In this document: piece by piece, positions 32,944 to 41,769 of the stretch
Position numbering within the stretch: the first letter of the stretch is position 1
Layout of the letters: every line of letters starts with the position of its first letter
NCBI GenBank assembly: GCA_964023275.1
Contig: OZ029913.1
Coordinates: 44,700,476 to 44,764,475, forward strand
Direction of reading: 5' to 3'
Source of the DNA: Norana najaformis
Lineage: Eukaryota > Annelida > Clitellata > Crassiclitellata > Hormogastridae
Length of the DNA stretch: 64,000 nucleotides
Made by a program: the position numbers and the translations under genes
The notes under the pieces: generated by a model
What the model saw: only the letters and a program-made list of their open reading frames with translations
Told to the model about the DNA's origin: nothing
Database searches by the model: none

Positions 32944-33356
32944 CAGTCCGAATCGCTGGAATTATTACTTCTATCACACATTTCAGTTTTATAATTTGTT
33001 TTAATTTTTAAAGTAAAACAACACTAGCAGAATAGTAAATTAGTAAAATATTTTAGCTTTAGTTTTTTTAAAGCTTAGTTTGCTTTTTTTGTTTTTTTAC
33101 TACCACTGGAATTTTGTGCGATTATAATTATTTTGGTGACAAAACTTGAATTTGTACATGAAATTATATGATTCAGTTAATAAATTAATAACTAATTAAT
33201 CACTTTTTCCCGATTGCTGTTAAGACCCTGACGCCAAAAATGGGTTTCAGTAAAATTAGAAAAAGCCAAGCAAAAAACCCAAGCTCTTCGGGAAAAATCC
33301 CATTCCCCAAGTGCGGATAAGAAAACCCAAGATCCTGTGAAAAAACCCAAGGAGTG
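32944..33356. other. AT-rich, no gene
   Basis: Mostly T/A-rich plus short repeats of AAACCCAAG-like words at 33270-33350. No gene. Confidence 0.45.
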
Positions 33357-33686
33357 GTAACACTTCCGCACGACGCTGACTTTTTTAGGTCCCAGCCTAG
33401 TTCACGTAACGATCAGCGACAAGGAATTCAGCTAAAATGACGATCCTTCGGCTGACTCTCTGACTACTACTGACCGACTACTAATTTCGACTGTGACTGA
33501 CTACTCCGACTCGCTTCTACGACTCACTTCGCAAGAGCTCAGTCCGCCTTTTTACTAAACAGTTTGCACCACAATGACGTCACAGTATAGCTGGTTGCTA
33601 GGGTTTGGTTGCTAAGGGCTGATTGCTAATATTTGGTTGCTAAGGGCTGGATGCTAAGGTTTAATTGCTACGGGCTGGTCGCTACA
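33357..33686 (-). repeat. Probable LTR with internal short repeats
   Basis: Minus strand starts TGTAGCGACCAG right after a polypurine tract and probably ends near 33357 (...GTTACCA); the far end is uncertain. 33593-33680 is a short tandem repeat of GGTTGCTAAGGGCT-like units. Confidence 0.5.
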
Positions 33687-33697
33687 ACCCTCCGCTT
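33687..33697 (-). other. Polypurine tract
   Basis: Minus strand AAGCGGAGGGT directly before the LTR start TGTAGCG. Upstream flank CAAAAAGTCC (plus strand) is shared with 18388-18397. Confidence 0.55.
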
Positions 33698-33782
33698 AGT
33701 ACGAGTCAAAAAGTCCCCTTTTGTGCCTTAACTATTCAGGTTCCGTCCCGCAGAATACAAGCCTGGGCGGGAACCACGTAAT

Positions 33783-34474
33783 CTAGCATAATAACATCTT
33801 TCTCTTCTGCATCCGATTCTGAAAGCACATCCACAAAAGGTGAGAGAGAGGACGCACTTCCTCTTGTAGACCAGAGTCGCGGGGCTGCCGGCTTCGGTAC
33901 GGCGCCCGGAGGATCCACATCGGGCGTCGTGGGAAACGGTGTGCGAATTCGGCGAGCAACCACTCCCAGGGCGCAAAGGCGGCGGGCAGGGAGGCGTCAA
34001 TGAGGAGCCGAGTCAGGTCATCCTTCGAGAACTCCGGCTGCGTTGCTTCTGGCGACAAATCCTCCAAAAGGTCCAGAGGTTCCGGGTCAAGGCCTACATA
34101 AAGCAAGTCGAGTCTCCGTCCGACTGCTTCACTCGCTTCTCCAAGTTCTTCGAGTAACTGTAGCAGACCATCATCCTTTGGGAAGGCATCGTGGAGACCG
34201 TTCCCGTCCGGCGAAGTCGTAGCGATGGGTAGAGGTGGCCCGTCGTTGTCGCTCATAGGCAGTCTGCGAAGATGAGAGCCGTTGCCCTCAGACGAAGTTG
34301 TCGCGACGGGAAGAGATGGCCCGTCGTCGTCCCTCACGGCCGATCTGCTCTCCCGAATACTTCTCACACAAGATCCATGGAACTGCTAACAGTGCTTCCG
34401 GAGTGAACCCAGTCGATCTTCCATCGGAACACTCGTTCGCATACAATACAGTTAATCATCAGTTGCTTCTCCAT
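33783..34474 (-). pseudogene. Zinc-finger and acidic-repeat ORF, broken copy
   Basis: Starts MEKQLMINCIVCERVF at 34474, then a frame change, then SLRKHC, a stop, QFHGSCVRSIRES and an open frame to 33783 with two repeats (DDDGPSLPVATTSSEGNGS; DNDGPPLPIATTSPDGNG), DDGLLQLLEEL and LDLLEDLSPEA. It matches the intact ORF at 22222-22833 block for block. One frameshift and one stop in the finger break it. Directly downstream come a polypurine tract and LTR; upstream is an RNase H scrap of Gypsy pol. So the ORF lies between pol and the 3' LTR of an internally deleted LTR element. Function unknown. Confidence 0.55.
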
Positions 34475-34499
34475 TGTAATCCACAGTGAAAGCTTTTCA

Positions 34500-34668
34500 A
34501 ATTAGTACACGATAGCTCGTAGCTCACGCCTTGTGACATCGTAGTTGCACTCTGCTTTGGAGCATTGCCGGCTGCTATAACACATCACGCGTTCCTGTCC
34601 GTCTTGGTCTTGCGATAACACGGCTCCAATTAAATCTCCGGAGGCGTGAATTGTAATTTTAATTTGAG
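34500..34668 (-). pseudogene. Gypsy RNase H fragment
   Basis: Minus strand reads HASGDLIGAVLSQDQDGQ and NYDVTRRELRAIVY, the RNase H core found in Gypsy-2 as DTDASGEAIGAVLSQ and NYDVTRRELLAVVY. The DTD aspartate is changed (IHASGD). Only about 55 residues remain, so most of pol was deleted between this and the zinc-finger ORF. Confidence 0.8.
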
Positions 34669-34679
34669 ATTTATAAAGC

Positions 34680-35135
34680 GCCTCTTAGAGGATAAACTCA
34701 GCAGAGGTGCTTCCGACCCGAAAAAGTAATATCACTGTTGAACAGTACAGTCTTCAGGCGCCTGCGGAACACTGAGAGGGGGAGAGAAAGAGATATCCTG
34801 GTCACTAGGCAGAGCTAGGATCGGCGATTCTGTTAATCTTTTCTGTAATTTTTGTAAAGGCCCGCTCGCACTCGTCTGGGACTAATTTTGACACTACCGG
34901 AATTAGACAAGGCCTGAAGCAACAAAATATCTTAAATGCACTGTGGAACCAGCAGCTGCAGAGGAAACTTTCCAGATTCTGAAATGGCGGCAAGAGAACT
35001 CAAACATTCTCGAAGTTTGTTTCTCTTCTAAAGTTTGATTTCCTCGATATCATGCTTCTTTACAAAAATGAATACTTATTGCAGTCATTCTGTGACATTT
35101 CTAATCGTCTGCTTTTACAGCAGCCGGTGTTCGCA
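34680..35135. other. No gene recognised
   Basis: Short frames only. 35118-35160 contains a short direct repeat of GGCAGCCGGTGTTCGCACTAG. Confidence 0.4.
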
Positions 35136-36032
35136 CTAGACGGCAGCCGGTGTTCGCACTAGACGGCCAGAGCGTGTCCTCAGTTCAGGTGTTTTCTGGT
35201 TCGCGTTTGGTCTGGGTGCGTGCAGGCCAGTTTGTTTCTGGCTGTGTCCGCTAGATGGCGGGGTGGGTCGGCTCGCCGCTGGTGCTGGTGACGTGGTGGA
35301 GGTTTCGTAGTCCTCGATGTCCGTTCGAATCAGAATAGGCGGTTCGCCACGGAAGCGCACATGCTTGGATGTCTGTCGACGCGTGGTACCATCCTTCAGG
35401 CGCACGTCGTATGATCTGTGTGGTAGGACGCGGGTGATTTCAGCTTTCCACCAGTCGCGGTCATCGAAGCGCATTCTGATCGTTTGACTGATGGGCAGGG
35501 TGGGACGCTGCTTGGTGCCGCGGTCGTAGTGAAAGGCCTGGTGTTCCTTTTTCTGCGGTCGGCGCCGCCTGAGCGGTGGCTGAAGTATCTCAGGTGGGCG
35601 GCTGTGGTGGTCGGTTACGTGGGAGGCGGAGTGGGGTTAACTTCCCCGCTGCCGAGTCTCTGGCTGTTTTAGTCTCGGAGGTTTGGCATTCGTTTTCACC
35701 TTCTGAGCTTCATCTGAGGTGGGGTTTGACATCAGGGGAGCAGCTGTCGGTCGGTTGGTACCAACGTCGCACTTTGTTGCTACCTCGCCTATTGCTGCCG
35801 TTCTGCACCCATTAGCGCTGAAGTGACTGTTCAGTATTTTGTCGGTAGCGCCCTGGGGGATAACACGGTGGCCTTTGAATGCAAGGCCTCCGCTGCTAAT
35901 GAGTTCATCTGCGAACCCTGGGTACGGTCGTAAAACTGCCTTTACCTCCGCTTTTGAATGAGGCGATCCCTTTGCTATTAGCTCCTGATATTCGTTATCG
36001 TCCACTGCAGCGGATCGACTGGCATTGATCAT
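35136..36032 (-). pseudogene. Gypsy-6 integrase ends (zinc-binding N part and C-terminal tail)
   Basis: The upstream frame (36032-35637) has VKAVLRPYPGFADELI and GLAFKGHRVIPQGATDKIL, the start of the integrase zinc-binding region. The frame 35474-35136 has WWKAEITRVLPHRSYDVRLK, TSKHVRFRGEPP and ELRTRSGRLVRTP, the C-terminal tail of K02A2.6-like Gypsy Pol. The catalytic core between them is deleted (break near 35880). It belongs to a different Gypsy lineage from Gypsy-1 to Gypsy-4. Confidence 0.7.
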
Positions 36033-36092
36033 TCGCTCTGGAACGACCCTGTTTATACACTCGAGCTGCTGATTCCTTAACGTCGCATCTGG

Positions 36093-36788
36093 TTACTCGG
36101 TTCCGAGTGTTCTGTCATCGTACACGGACGCCGTCTGGACAGCGGTTATCGTTCGTTGCTGCTCTAGTTGGTGTGTCGCTAGTTCTTCTTCAGGCTCTGC
36201 CTCTCGGGATCTGTCGCTCGAATTTTCGGAAGGATCTGCGCCCGATAAAGTGTCAGCGAAAAATAATTGCGTGTCTGGCTTGAAACTCACAGTGAATTCT
36301 GCTGCAAGTTCTTCTGTCATGCTGCGCAATAATCTGGCTGCAGAGACCTCTGATGTCGGTTCTGTCACTGGCGCTGTGCCGCCGACCGTCTGTAGCCTTT
36401 TGAATTCCGTTGCTTCTGTCTCGCTTTCTCCCTCTTTCATGCCGTGCGATAATGTGGCTGCCGAGATTAAGGGCTTGCTATACTTTTCTACCTTAATCTG
36501 CCTGGCGTAATCATATGTGTGAAAACGCTCCCTTTCACCCGCAATTTCAAGCTGCTCTTTTGCACTTTTCGTGCATTCAATAAGCTTGCCAGCTTTCGCG
36601 TCGACTGTGCTACCTTCTGTAGCGTCCGTTGTGATTTCGGCCTCTGTTACGCAGCTCTCAGTGCTTTGTATATGCGGATCAGTTTGCGAGATGCCTACCT
36701 GACAGATATTGTCTTCGACGACCTTTAGCAGTTCCAAATCTCGGCAAGCACAAGCCAAGGATGTGTTGGTCGTGCTTTTCAGCGACAT
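36093..36788 (-). CDS. Gypsy-6 post-protease segment with long acidic extension
   Basis: 231 codons in one frame. The beginning (SLACACRDLELLKVVEDNI) fits the end of the Gypsy protease domain, where a LGxxAxxxLxLIxV pattern precedes the RT linker. The rest is Glu/Ser/Thr-rich without known domain (TEAEITTDATEGSTVD; GESETEATEF; SEENSS-like stretches). No RT motif follows: downstream is integrase N-terminal sequence. So either RT was deleted, or this long frame is a non-homologous insert. Uninterrupted for 700 bp, which is unusual in this neighbourhood. Confidence 0.4.
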   Translation of the reverse strand: MSLKSTTNTSLACACRDLELLKVVEDNICQVGISQTDPHIQSTESCVTEAEITTDATEGSTVDAKAGKLIECTKSAKEQLEIAGERERFHTYDYARQIKVEKYSKPLISAATLSHGMKEGESETEATEFKRLQTVGGTAPVTEPTSEVSAARLLRSMTEELAAEFTVSFKPDTQLFFADTLSGADPSENSSDRSREAEPEEELATHQLEQQRTITAVQTASVYDDRTLGTE

Positions 36789-36829
36789 AGAATTCGAGTT
36801 GATGTTCTCGTACTGTGCGAGGATGCTTT

Positions 36830-37439
36830 ATTTATCAGCCCTCGAGTCCAGTTCGGACTGATCAAACATCCACAGCTTTGCCGTCGCTGGTCGTACTTCG
36901 TGATCGAGTCCGAGAGCTCGAACGAGAGTTTCCGGTGTCAGGTTTACCGTGGCTCCGCAGTCTAGGAGAAAACGTACGGTTCGGTTTTTTGACTAGCATG
37001 TGTGTGTGCCAGCGATCATTGTTCTGGGTCCCGAGAGTCAGCATTTCCTCTTCGCGGTCCAATTCGCAGACTTCTGACCTCGATTTGGTCGTCTGTCGAG
37101 ATAAACAGTTCGCGGCATAATGGTTTTTCTTTCCGCATTGTCTGCAGGTTTGCCCATAGGCGGGGCACGATTCCCGTCTTGCATCATGCGTGCGCCCACA
37201 GAGCTTACATTTTCGGCCATGGGCTGTTTTGTTTTGCTGTCGCGAGCAGAGCCGTCTGCTGCTGCTGCGCGCTCTTGCTGCGTCCGGGAGAGCGCGTCGA
37301 CGTGTTGGTCTGTGGCTGTCATGGCTCTGAGCTGGTTTCCTGATGCCTCGCAGGATCTGCACATATCGATAGCCCTTTCGAGCGTTAACTCGCAAATTTG
37401 CAGGAGTTTTCGTCTCGTCGAGTCATCTTGAATACCCAT
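36830..37439 (-). pseudogene. Gypsy-6 Gag zinc knuckles and protease
   Basis: Minus strand: MGIQDDSTRRKLLQICELTL and IDMCRSCEASGNQLRAM (end of Gag capsid), then in another frame CKLCGRTHDARRESC and CRQCGKKNHYAANC (two zinc knuckles), then the protease with FLLDCGATVNLTPETL, where the usual D-S/T-G is D-C-G. These pieces are typical of K02A2.6-like Gypsy elements. Frame changes between capsid, knuckles and protease, plus a stop before the active site, show decay. Confidence 0.8.
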
Positions 37440-38220
37440 GAGAATGCGATCGCTAACCCTGGATTATTCGACTCATCCGAAATGACACGTTTTAGCCATA
37501 TTGTGTATATTGTCGCGAACTGGCCCTCTGCTTCCTGATATGTCCGTGGCAAGGAACTGAAGAAGATGCCCGGTGGTCCGACCCCCGTGGTATATCAGAG
37601 GATTTTTTAAAGAATTTGACACACCAGCGTTCGAAGTACACCTCTTTATTTTGGTAACCGACAGTCGAAAATAGCTAACGAGAAACGAGGCTTATACTAA
37701 GACCCACCGCACTGTCCTCCGCTCGCCCGGTCCTCTCGCTCTCTCCTCTCGTTCCTTCTCCTCTTCTTCTTTTCCAGATCGGAGTCTTCCTTTTAAAGTC
37801 AACGTTAGCCGGGCACAACGCTACAATACATCGCCCAAGAAAAGATCAAAACGCTCATCTTTCTCTTGGTCACGTTTGTAGAAGAGATAGTATGTCACGT
37901 TGACTGATCCGATACAGAATTCTTTTAGCGCCGCCACTACTCTGTCGACGTCTCGTTGCTCTGTTTCTGGTATCTGTAGGCTTCTAAAGTCGTCGTGTGC
38001 CTCTCGCCGAGGCAGGTTAGGAAGATGGCTGCCCTCTTTTCTGAACTGGCGTCTGTCAGATCCGCTGCCAGCTCATAATTCTTCCTTAAATCAGTTATCC
38101 GCAACGTTGCTTCCCGTTACGCGTAACGGATCGGGTAGTCTCAAGTTCGTATTCATTTCCAGTTTTTTTCGGAGTTCGACCTATCGAAGCTTATCTGTTC
38201 GAATTTGTCGACCATAGCTA
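37440..38220 (-). pseudogene. Gypsy-6 Gag N-terminal part, split by solo LTR
   Basis: Right of the LTR the minus strand reads VAALKEFCIGSVNVTYYLFY and KDERFDLFLGDV; left of it NIHNMAKTCHFG and RVSDRILMGIQDD. Together these follow the usual Gypsy Gag order (YxFxxRxQxxGExFDxFLxDL, RxLAKTCxFG, DRIVxGIxDD). The LTR at 37511-37825 interrupts exactly between the FLGDV and HNMAKTC blocks. Extra stops are present elsewhere. Confidence 0.7.
37511..37825 (-). mobile_element. Solo LTR, 315 bp, inside Gypsy-6 gag
   Basis: Plus-strand ends TGTCGCGAAC and AACGCTACA (TG...CA). The flanks ATAT (left) and ATAC (right) are a 4-bp target duplication with one mismatch. On the minus strand an AATAAA signal lies near 37655 and a TTTAAAAG box near 37790, so the minus orientation is likely. 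Gag coding sense resumes on both sides. Confidence 0.6.
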
Positions 38221-38345
38221 TATGGAGCGAATGTGTTCAGATCCACTTCTACACCATATTTTATAACGACTGGATAATGATAATACTAGGTTTGTTATAC
38301 TACTGCAATCTACGCTACGTACAGGCTACTCAATGCTACTAACTA

Positions 38346-39065
38346 CTAAGTGTACAGTATGTTGAAGCGACTAGCCCCCCTGCTTCCGCTACACGGGTGA
38401 CCAGGCTGTTGCCGAGGAGAGTGAGTTGGTTCGTGGCTGAGCTGTCCGGGAATAGGGTTCAAATCCCGTTCTGGTACCAAGGTCTTCCTAACCTGAAAAC
38501 CTCCATCCCCATAATAAGGCAGAGCCTTCTTACTCAGCCTAACGCTGCGGCGCAATGCGGGCAATCCAGGCAAGGCTGCATCGTCAAGATTTATCCAAGG
38601 TGGCCATTTATTATCTGATAATAGAGTGGTGTTCACGGTACTCGGGCAGAGTACTACAGCTTCTAAGGGCTGATGTGGGTCCTTTTGGCTCTCCTCAGCA
38701 GTCTTATTTACGATACTGTCTCTACTCCTTTGTTCAATGTGGCGCGATATAAATTCGGTCCTTAATTCCACAAGTTCGTCCTTGAAACGACCTTCCAAGG
38801 TTAACTGCCTCTCCATAATTTTCTCTACTAATTCAGTCTGGCGCAACTTAGATTCGGTCCTTAATTCTATCAGTTCATCCTTGAAACGACCTTCCAAGGC
38901 TGACTGTCTTTCAATAATTTTCTCATGATTTTCCTGTATCTGTTCGGCAAAAGAGGCCAAAGAAGTAAGGATTTCTTGAGGTACAGGCTTAACTACCGAG
39001 CTTTCTTCTACTTCTGCGTCAACAGACCTTACCTCGCCTTCAGCCATGTCTTGTTCAGTACTCAT
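38346..39065 (-). CDS. Coiled-coil/RRS ORF, copy 2, intact
   Basis: 239 codons. Start MSTEQDMAEG; residues about 30-120 form a charged coiled coil with internal repeats (ERQSALEGRFKDELIELRTE; ERQLTLEGRFKDELVELRTE). A Pro/Asp-rich linker (KDPHQPLEAVVLCPSTVNTT) leads to LPALRRSVRLSKKALPYYGD, then RDLNPIPG and a Pro/Ser tail. No stop or frameshift. The leader upstream is similar to that of copy 3 and an LTR edge with TATA box lies at 39686-39722. No protease, RT or integrase follows, so any mobility would need helper proteins. It is either a small Gag of a non-autonomous LTR element or an element-encoded factor (inference). Confidence 0.6.
   Translation of the reverse strand: MSTEQDMAEGEVRSVDAEVEESSVVKPVPQEILTSLASFAEQIQENHEKIIERQSALEGRFKDELIELRTESKLRQTELVEKIMERQLTLEGRFKDELVELRTEFISRHIEQRSRDSIVNKTAEESQKDPHQPLEAVVLCPSTVNTTLLSDNKWPPWINLDDAALPGLPALRRSVRLSKKALPYYGDGGFQVRKTLVPERDLNPIPGQLSHEPTHSPRQQPGHPCSGSRGASRFNILYT
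38434..38466 (+). other. Pol III A-box and B-box-like pair, antisense to the ORF end
   Basis: TGGCTGAGCTG (38434-38444) fits the A-box and GGTTCAAATCC (38456-38466) fits the B-box consensus, but they are only 11 bp apart, much closer than in a tRNA gene. They overlap codons for the NPIPG end of the ORF. Confidence 0.3.
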
Positions 39066-39722
39066 AATCTCAAATGCAAAGACAGTTGATCACAAACTGT
39101 AACTGTAATATTTACTTGGAATTATCTGTGAAAAGTTAGGCAAACTTCTAACTTACTACTTTACAACTTATCAGATAACGTCTTTATCAAATTACTTAGA
39201 CCCAGAGCATTTAAATTAAGATTCTTTCTTCAATTAAAGAGAAAGAACGTAAAGGAAGATAATTAAAACAACTCACAGCAGTAGAACGCATCGATGCTAG
39301 CAATTACGATCAAGGTTCGACTACTCGACCGTTCCGCTCTATCGGCTTGCTCCCTACCACTACGGCAGTTATCTAACCGCGACAATTGTTTCACAACTAC
39401 CACTGCTGCCACTACTGGTCGACAGCGGCCTCTCCTCTTGCCTCAGCGCGACTCGACTGCTCCCTTCCCTCGGCTCGACTCGACTGCAGCCACAACTGCG
39501 CAGTTTCACACCTGCCCAAGACGAATTTATGCGACAACTCTGAAGATTGCCGACTGCCGGCCCGGCGAAGATCTCTACCAACGGTCGCTTGGCCTGGCGG
39601 ATGCGTCACCTGCTATCATCATCACTACCACCTTGCGACTGCAACTCCAGGCAGCTCCTGCTATCATAATCACTGCCATCCGACATTTATATAGCGACAT
39701 TTATAATACCATTTCCGCTACA
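39066..39722 (-). repeat. LTR-like end, TATA box and leader of copy 2
   Basis: Outer end TGTAGCGGAAATGG (minus, from 39722), TATATAAA at 39686-39693, then sequence alignable by eye to 41400-41769 in front of copy 3 (shared blocks such as GTTGCCGACYGCCG and CTATCATAATCACTGCCA), then an AT-rich leader with AATTTAAATGCTCTGRG, also in copy 3. The inner LTR edge is not resolved. Confidence 0.5.
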
Positions 39723-40209
39723 ATGTTAGTGTTTATCGGACTGGCGTCTGTCTGTGGCATTGTCCGTGCCGCGATGCACTGTGGTATGGGCGTGGCCTAA
39801 CGGCTGGCAGGTCATACCCTCGCACATACAGGATGTATGAAGACATAAATTTGGACTATTTAGTCACTGCTATCTGATTAGCATGAGTAACGATAGTTCA
39901 TATTCATGCTACAGTACTTGCTTAGTTAATTCTTATTGTCGTTTCACGTTGAGCATCGTACCTTGGCGAGTGTTTGGCATGCTGTAACAGCATCGAGTGC
40001 AGCGAGTGAGAGAAATGTCAGCGTGGCTGGACTAGCTTGCGCCACAGTGGCTGAAAGACGCACTAATCGTGCTCCAGACACAGTTGACAGCATTCTGTTT
40101 CTGCATTCCAATTGAGCGATATAAAGTATAAATACACCATGGATATGTTACAGAATACTGAAGCGACTACGGGCGACCAGGCTGCTGCCGAGGAGAGTGA
40201 GTTGGTTTG

Positions 40210-40248
40210 TGGCTGAGCTCTCCGCCTGAGGGGATTGGGTTCAAATCC
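40210..40248 (+). other. Pol III A-box and B-box-like pair
   Basis: TGGCTGAGCTC (40210-40220) and GGTTCAAATCC (40238-40248), 17 bp apart. The block is conserved between copies 2 and 3 (38.43 and 40.21 kb). No folded tRNA can be drawn. Confidence 0.3.
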
Positions 40249-40921
40249 CTTTCTGGTACCAAAGTCTTCCTAACTCGAAAACCTTTTCCACATAATAGGG
40301 CAGAGCCTTCTTACTCAGCCTAACGCTGCGGCGCAATGCGGGCAATCCAGGCAAGGCTGCATCGTCAAGATTTATCCCAGGTGGCCATTCATTATCTGAA
40401 TATAGAGTGGTGTCCACGGTACTCGGGCAAAGTACTACAGCTCCTAGGGGCTGATGTGGGTCCTTTTGGCTCTCCTCAGCAGTCTTATTTACGATACCTT
40501 CGCTACTACCCTGTTCAGTGTGGCGCAGTATAAATTCAGATCTTATTTCCACTAATTCGTCCTTAAAATGACTTTCTAAGACTGACTGCCTCTCCATAAG
40601 TTTCTCTACTAATTCAGTCTGGCGCAACATAGATTCGGTCCTTAATTCTATCAGTTCATCCTTGAAATGACCTTCCAAGGCTGACTGTCTTTCAATAAGT
40701 TTCTCGACTAACTCGGTTTGGCGCAACATAAAGTTTCTCTCTGATTTCCCCTGATTTACTTGTATTTGTTCGGCAAGAGCAGCCAAAGAAGTAAGGATTT
40801 CTTGAAGCGCTTGTTCAGCTATCGGGCTATCTTCTACCGTTAAGTCAACAGACCCTTCCTTACCCTCAGTCTTATCTTGCTCAGTATTCATATTCGCAGA
40901 TTCAAGAACACAGTTAAGCAC
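40241..40921 (-). CDS. Coiled-coil/RRS ORF, copy 3
   Basis: 226 codons. An internal methionine (MNTEQDKTEG, residue 11) aligns with the start of copy 2 and is the likely start. The coiled coil has three heptad-rich repeats (SALEGHFKDELIELRTESM; SVLESHFKDELVEIRSEF), then KDPHQPLGAVVLCPSTVDTT and LPALRRSVRLSKKALPYYVE. It ends early (WYQKGI) compared with copy 2, losing the NPIPG tail, probably by a frameshift near 40270. Copies 2 and 3 lie head to tail with an LTR-like block between them. Confidence 0.6.
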   Translation of the reverse strand: MLNCVLESANMNTEQDKTEGKEGSVDLTVEDSPIAEQALQEILTSLAALAEQIQVNQGKSERNFMLRQTELVEKLIERQSALEGHFKDELIELRTESMLRQTELVEKLMERQSVLESHFKDELVEIRSEFILRHTEQGSSEGIVNKTAEESQKDPHQPLGAVVLCPSTVDTTLYSDNEWPPGINLDDAALPGLPALRRSVRLSKKALPYYVEKVFELGRLWYQKGI

Positions 40922-41769
40922 AAACCTCTACCTTAATAATTACTATAACTATCAGCAAAGAATTACACAGATTTCTATCTTACTACTATATAATCACTCA
41001 GAGATCTTCTTTCTTTAAGCTACAGAGACTCAGAGCATTTAAATTAGATCCTTCTCTTAAATTTAAGGGATATACTTAAGATAAAGAAAAATAATGGAAG
41101 CAACTCCCTACACGGATCAACGTTAGCCAAGTCTTTTTATCGGCAAAAAACCCCAAGAGACGGCCGTGGCGGTTTTGATGGAGCCTTCGTTCAATCGCAC
41201 CCCACAGCAGTAGTTGGCACAGCAGCAGAACGTGGCAATACACTCTCCAGGAAACGATAGCAATCGACAGTAGCTCATGTGTCCACCGACGACAGAAATA
41301 CCACTACACCCGTCCAGAAATCGCAAGTAGATATCCGTAGCGCCGGGTTTCAACTCTAGACACTACAACTCTAAGGAAAGCGCCTTTCCCAGCTATCATC
41401 GAATCTCTACTATCGTGATAACTATCACTACTATCACCACCACTCTCTTCGAGGACTATCTCCTCTCATTTACTGCCGCTCAACTGCTGCCGCTCAGCTT
41501 TGCAGTTTCCAGACCTGCCTGCGACTACACACGGCGAATCTACGTGACAGCCATTTGAAAGTTGCCGACCGCCGCCCGGCGAAGATCCCGCTTCCCACGG
41601 TCGCTCAGCCTAGCAGATGCGCCGCCTACTATCAACATCACTGCCACCTGGCGACTGCAGCTCCACAATTATAATCACTGCCACCTTGCGACTGCAGCTC
41701 CAAACAGCTCCTACTATCATAACCACTGCCAGCCGATACTTATATAGCGCCAATATCATTTCCGTTACA
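40922..41769 (-). repeat. LTR-like end, TATA box and leader of copy 3
   Basis: Minus strand starts TGTAACGGAAATGATATTGG at 41769, with TATATAAG at 41739-41746, and runs through the leader to the ORF. The inner LTR edge may be near 41336 (CGCTAC on minus), unproven. Confidence 0.5.
41739..41746 (-). promoter_or_regulatory. TATA box in LTR of copy 3
   Basis: Minus strand TATATAAG, 23 bp from the LTR outer end; copy 2 has TATATAAA at 39686-39693 in the equivalent place. Confidence 0.5.

Noticed and set aside
40200..40250. A tRNA gene
   Set aside because: A- and B-box words are present but too close together, and no acceptor stem or cloverleaf can be drawn.
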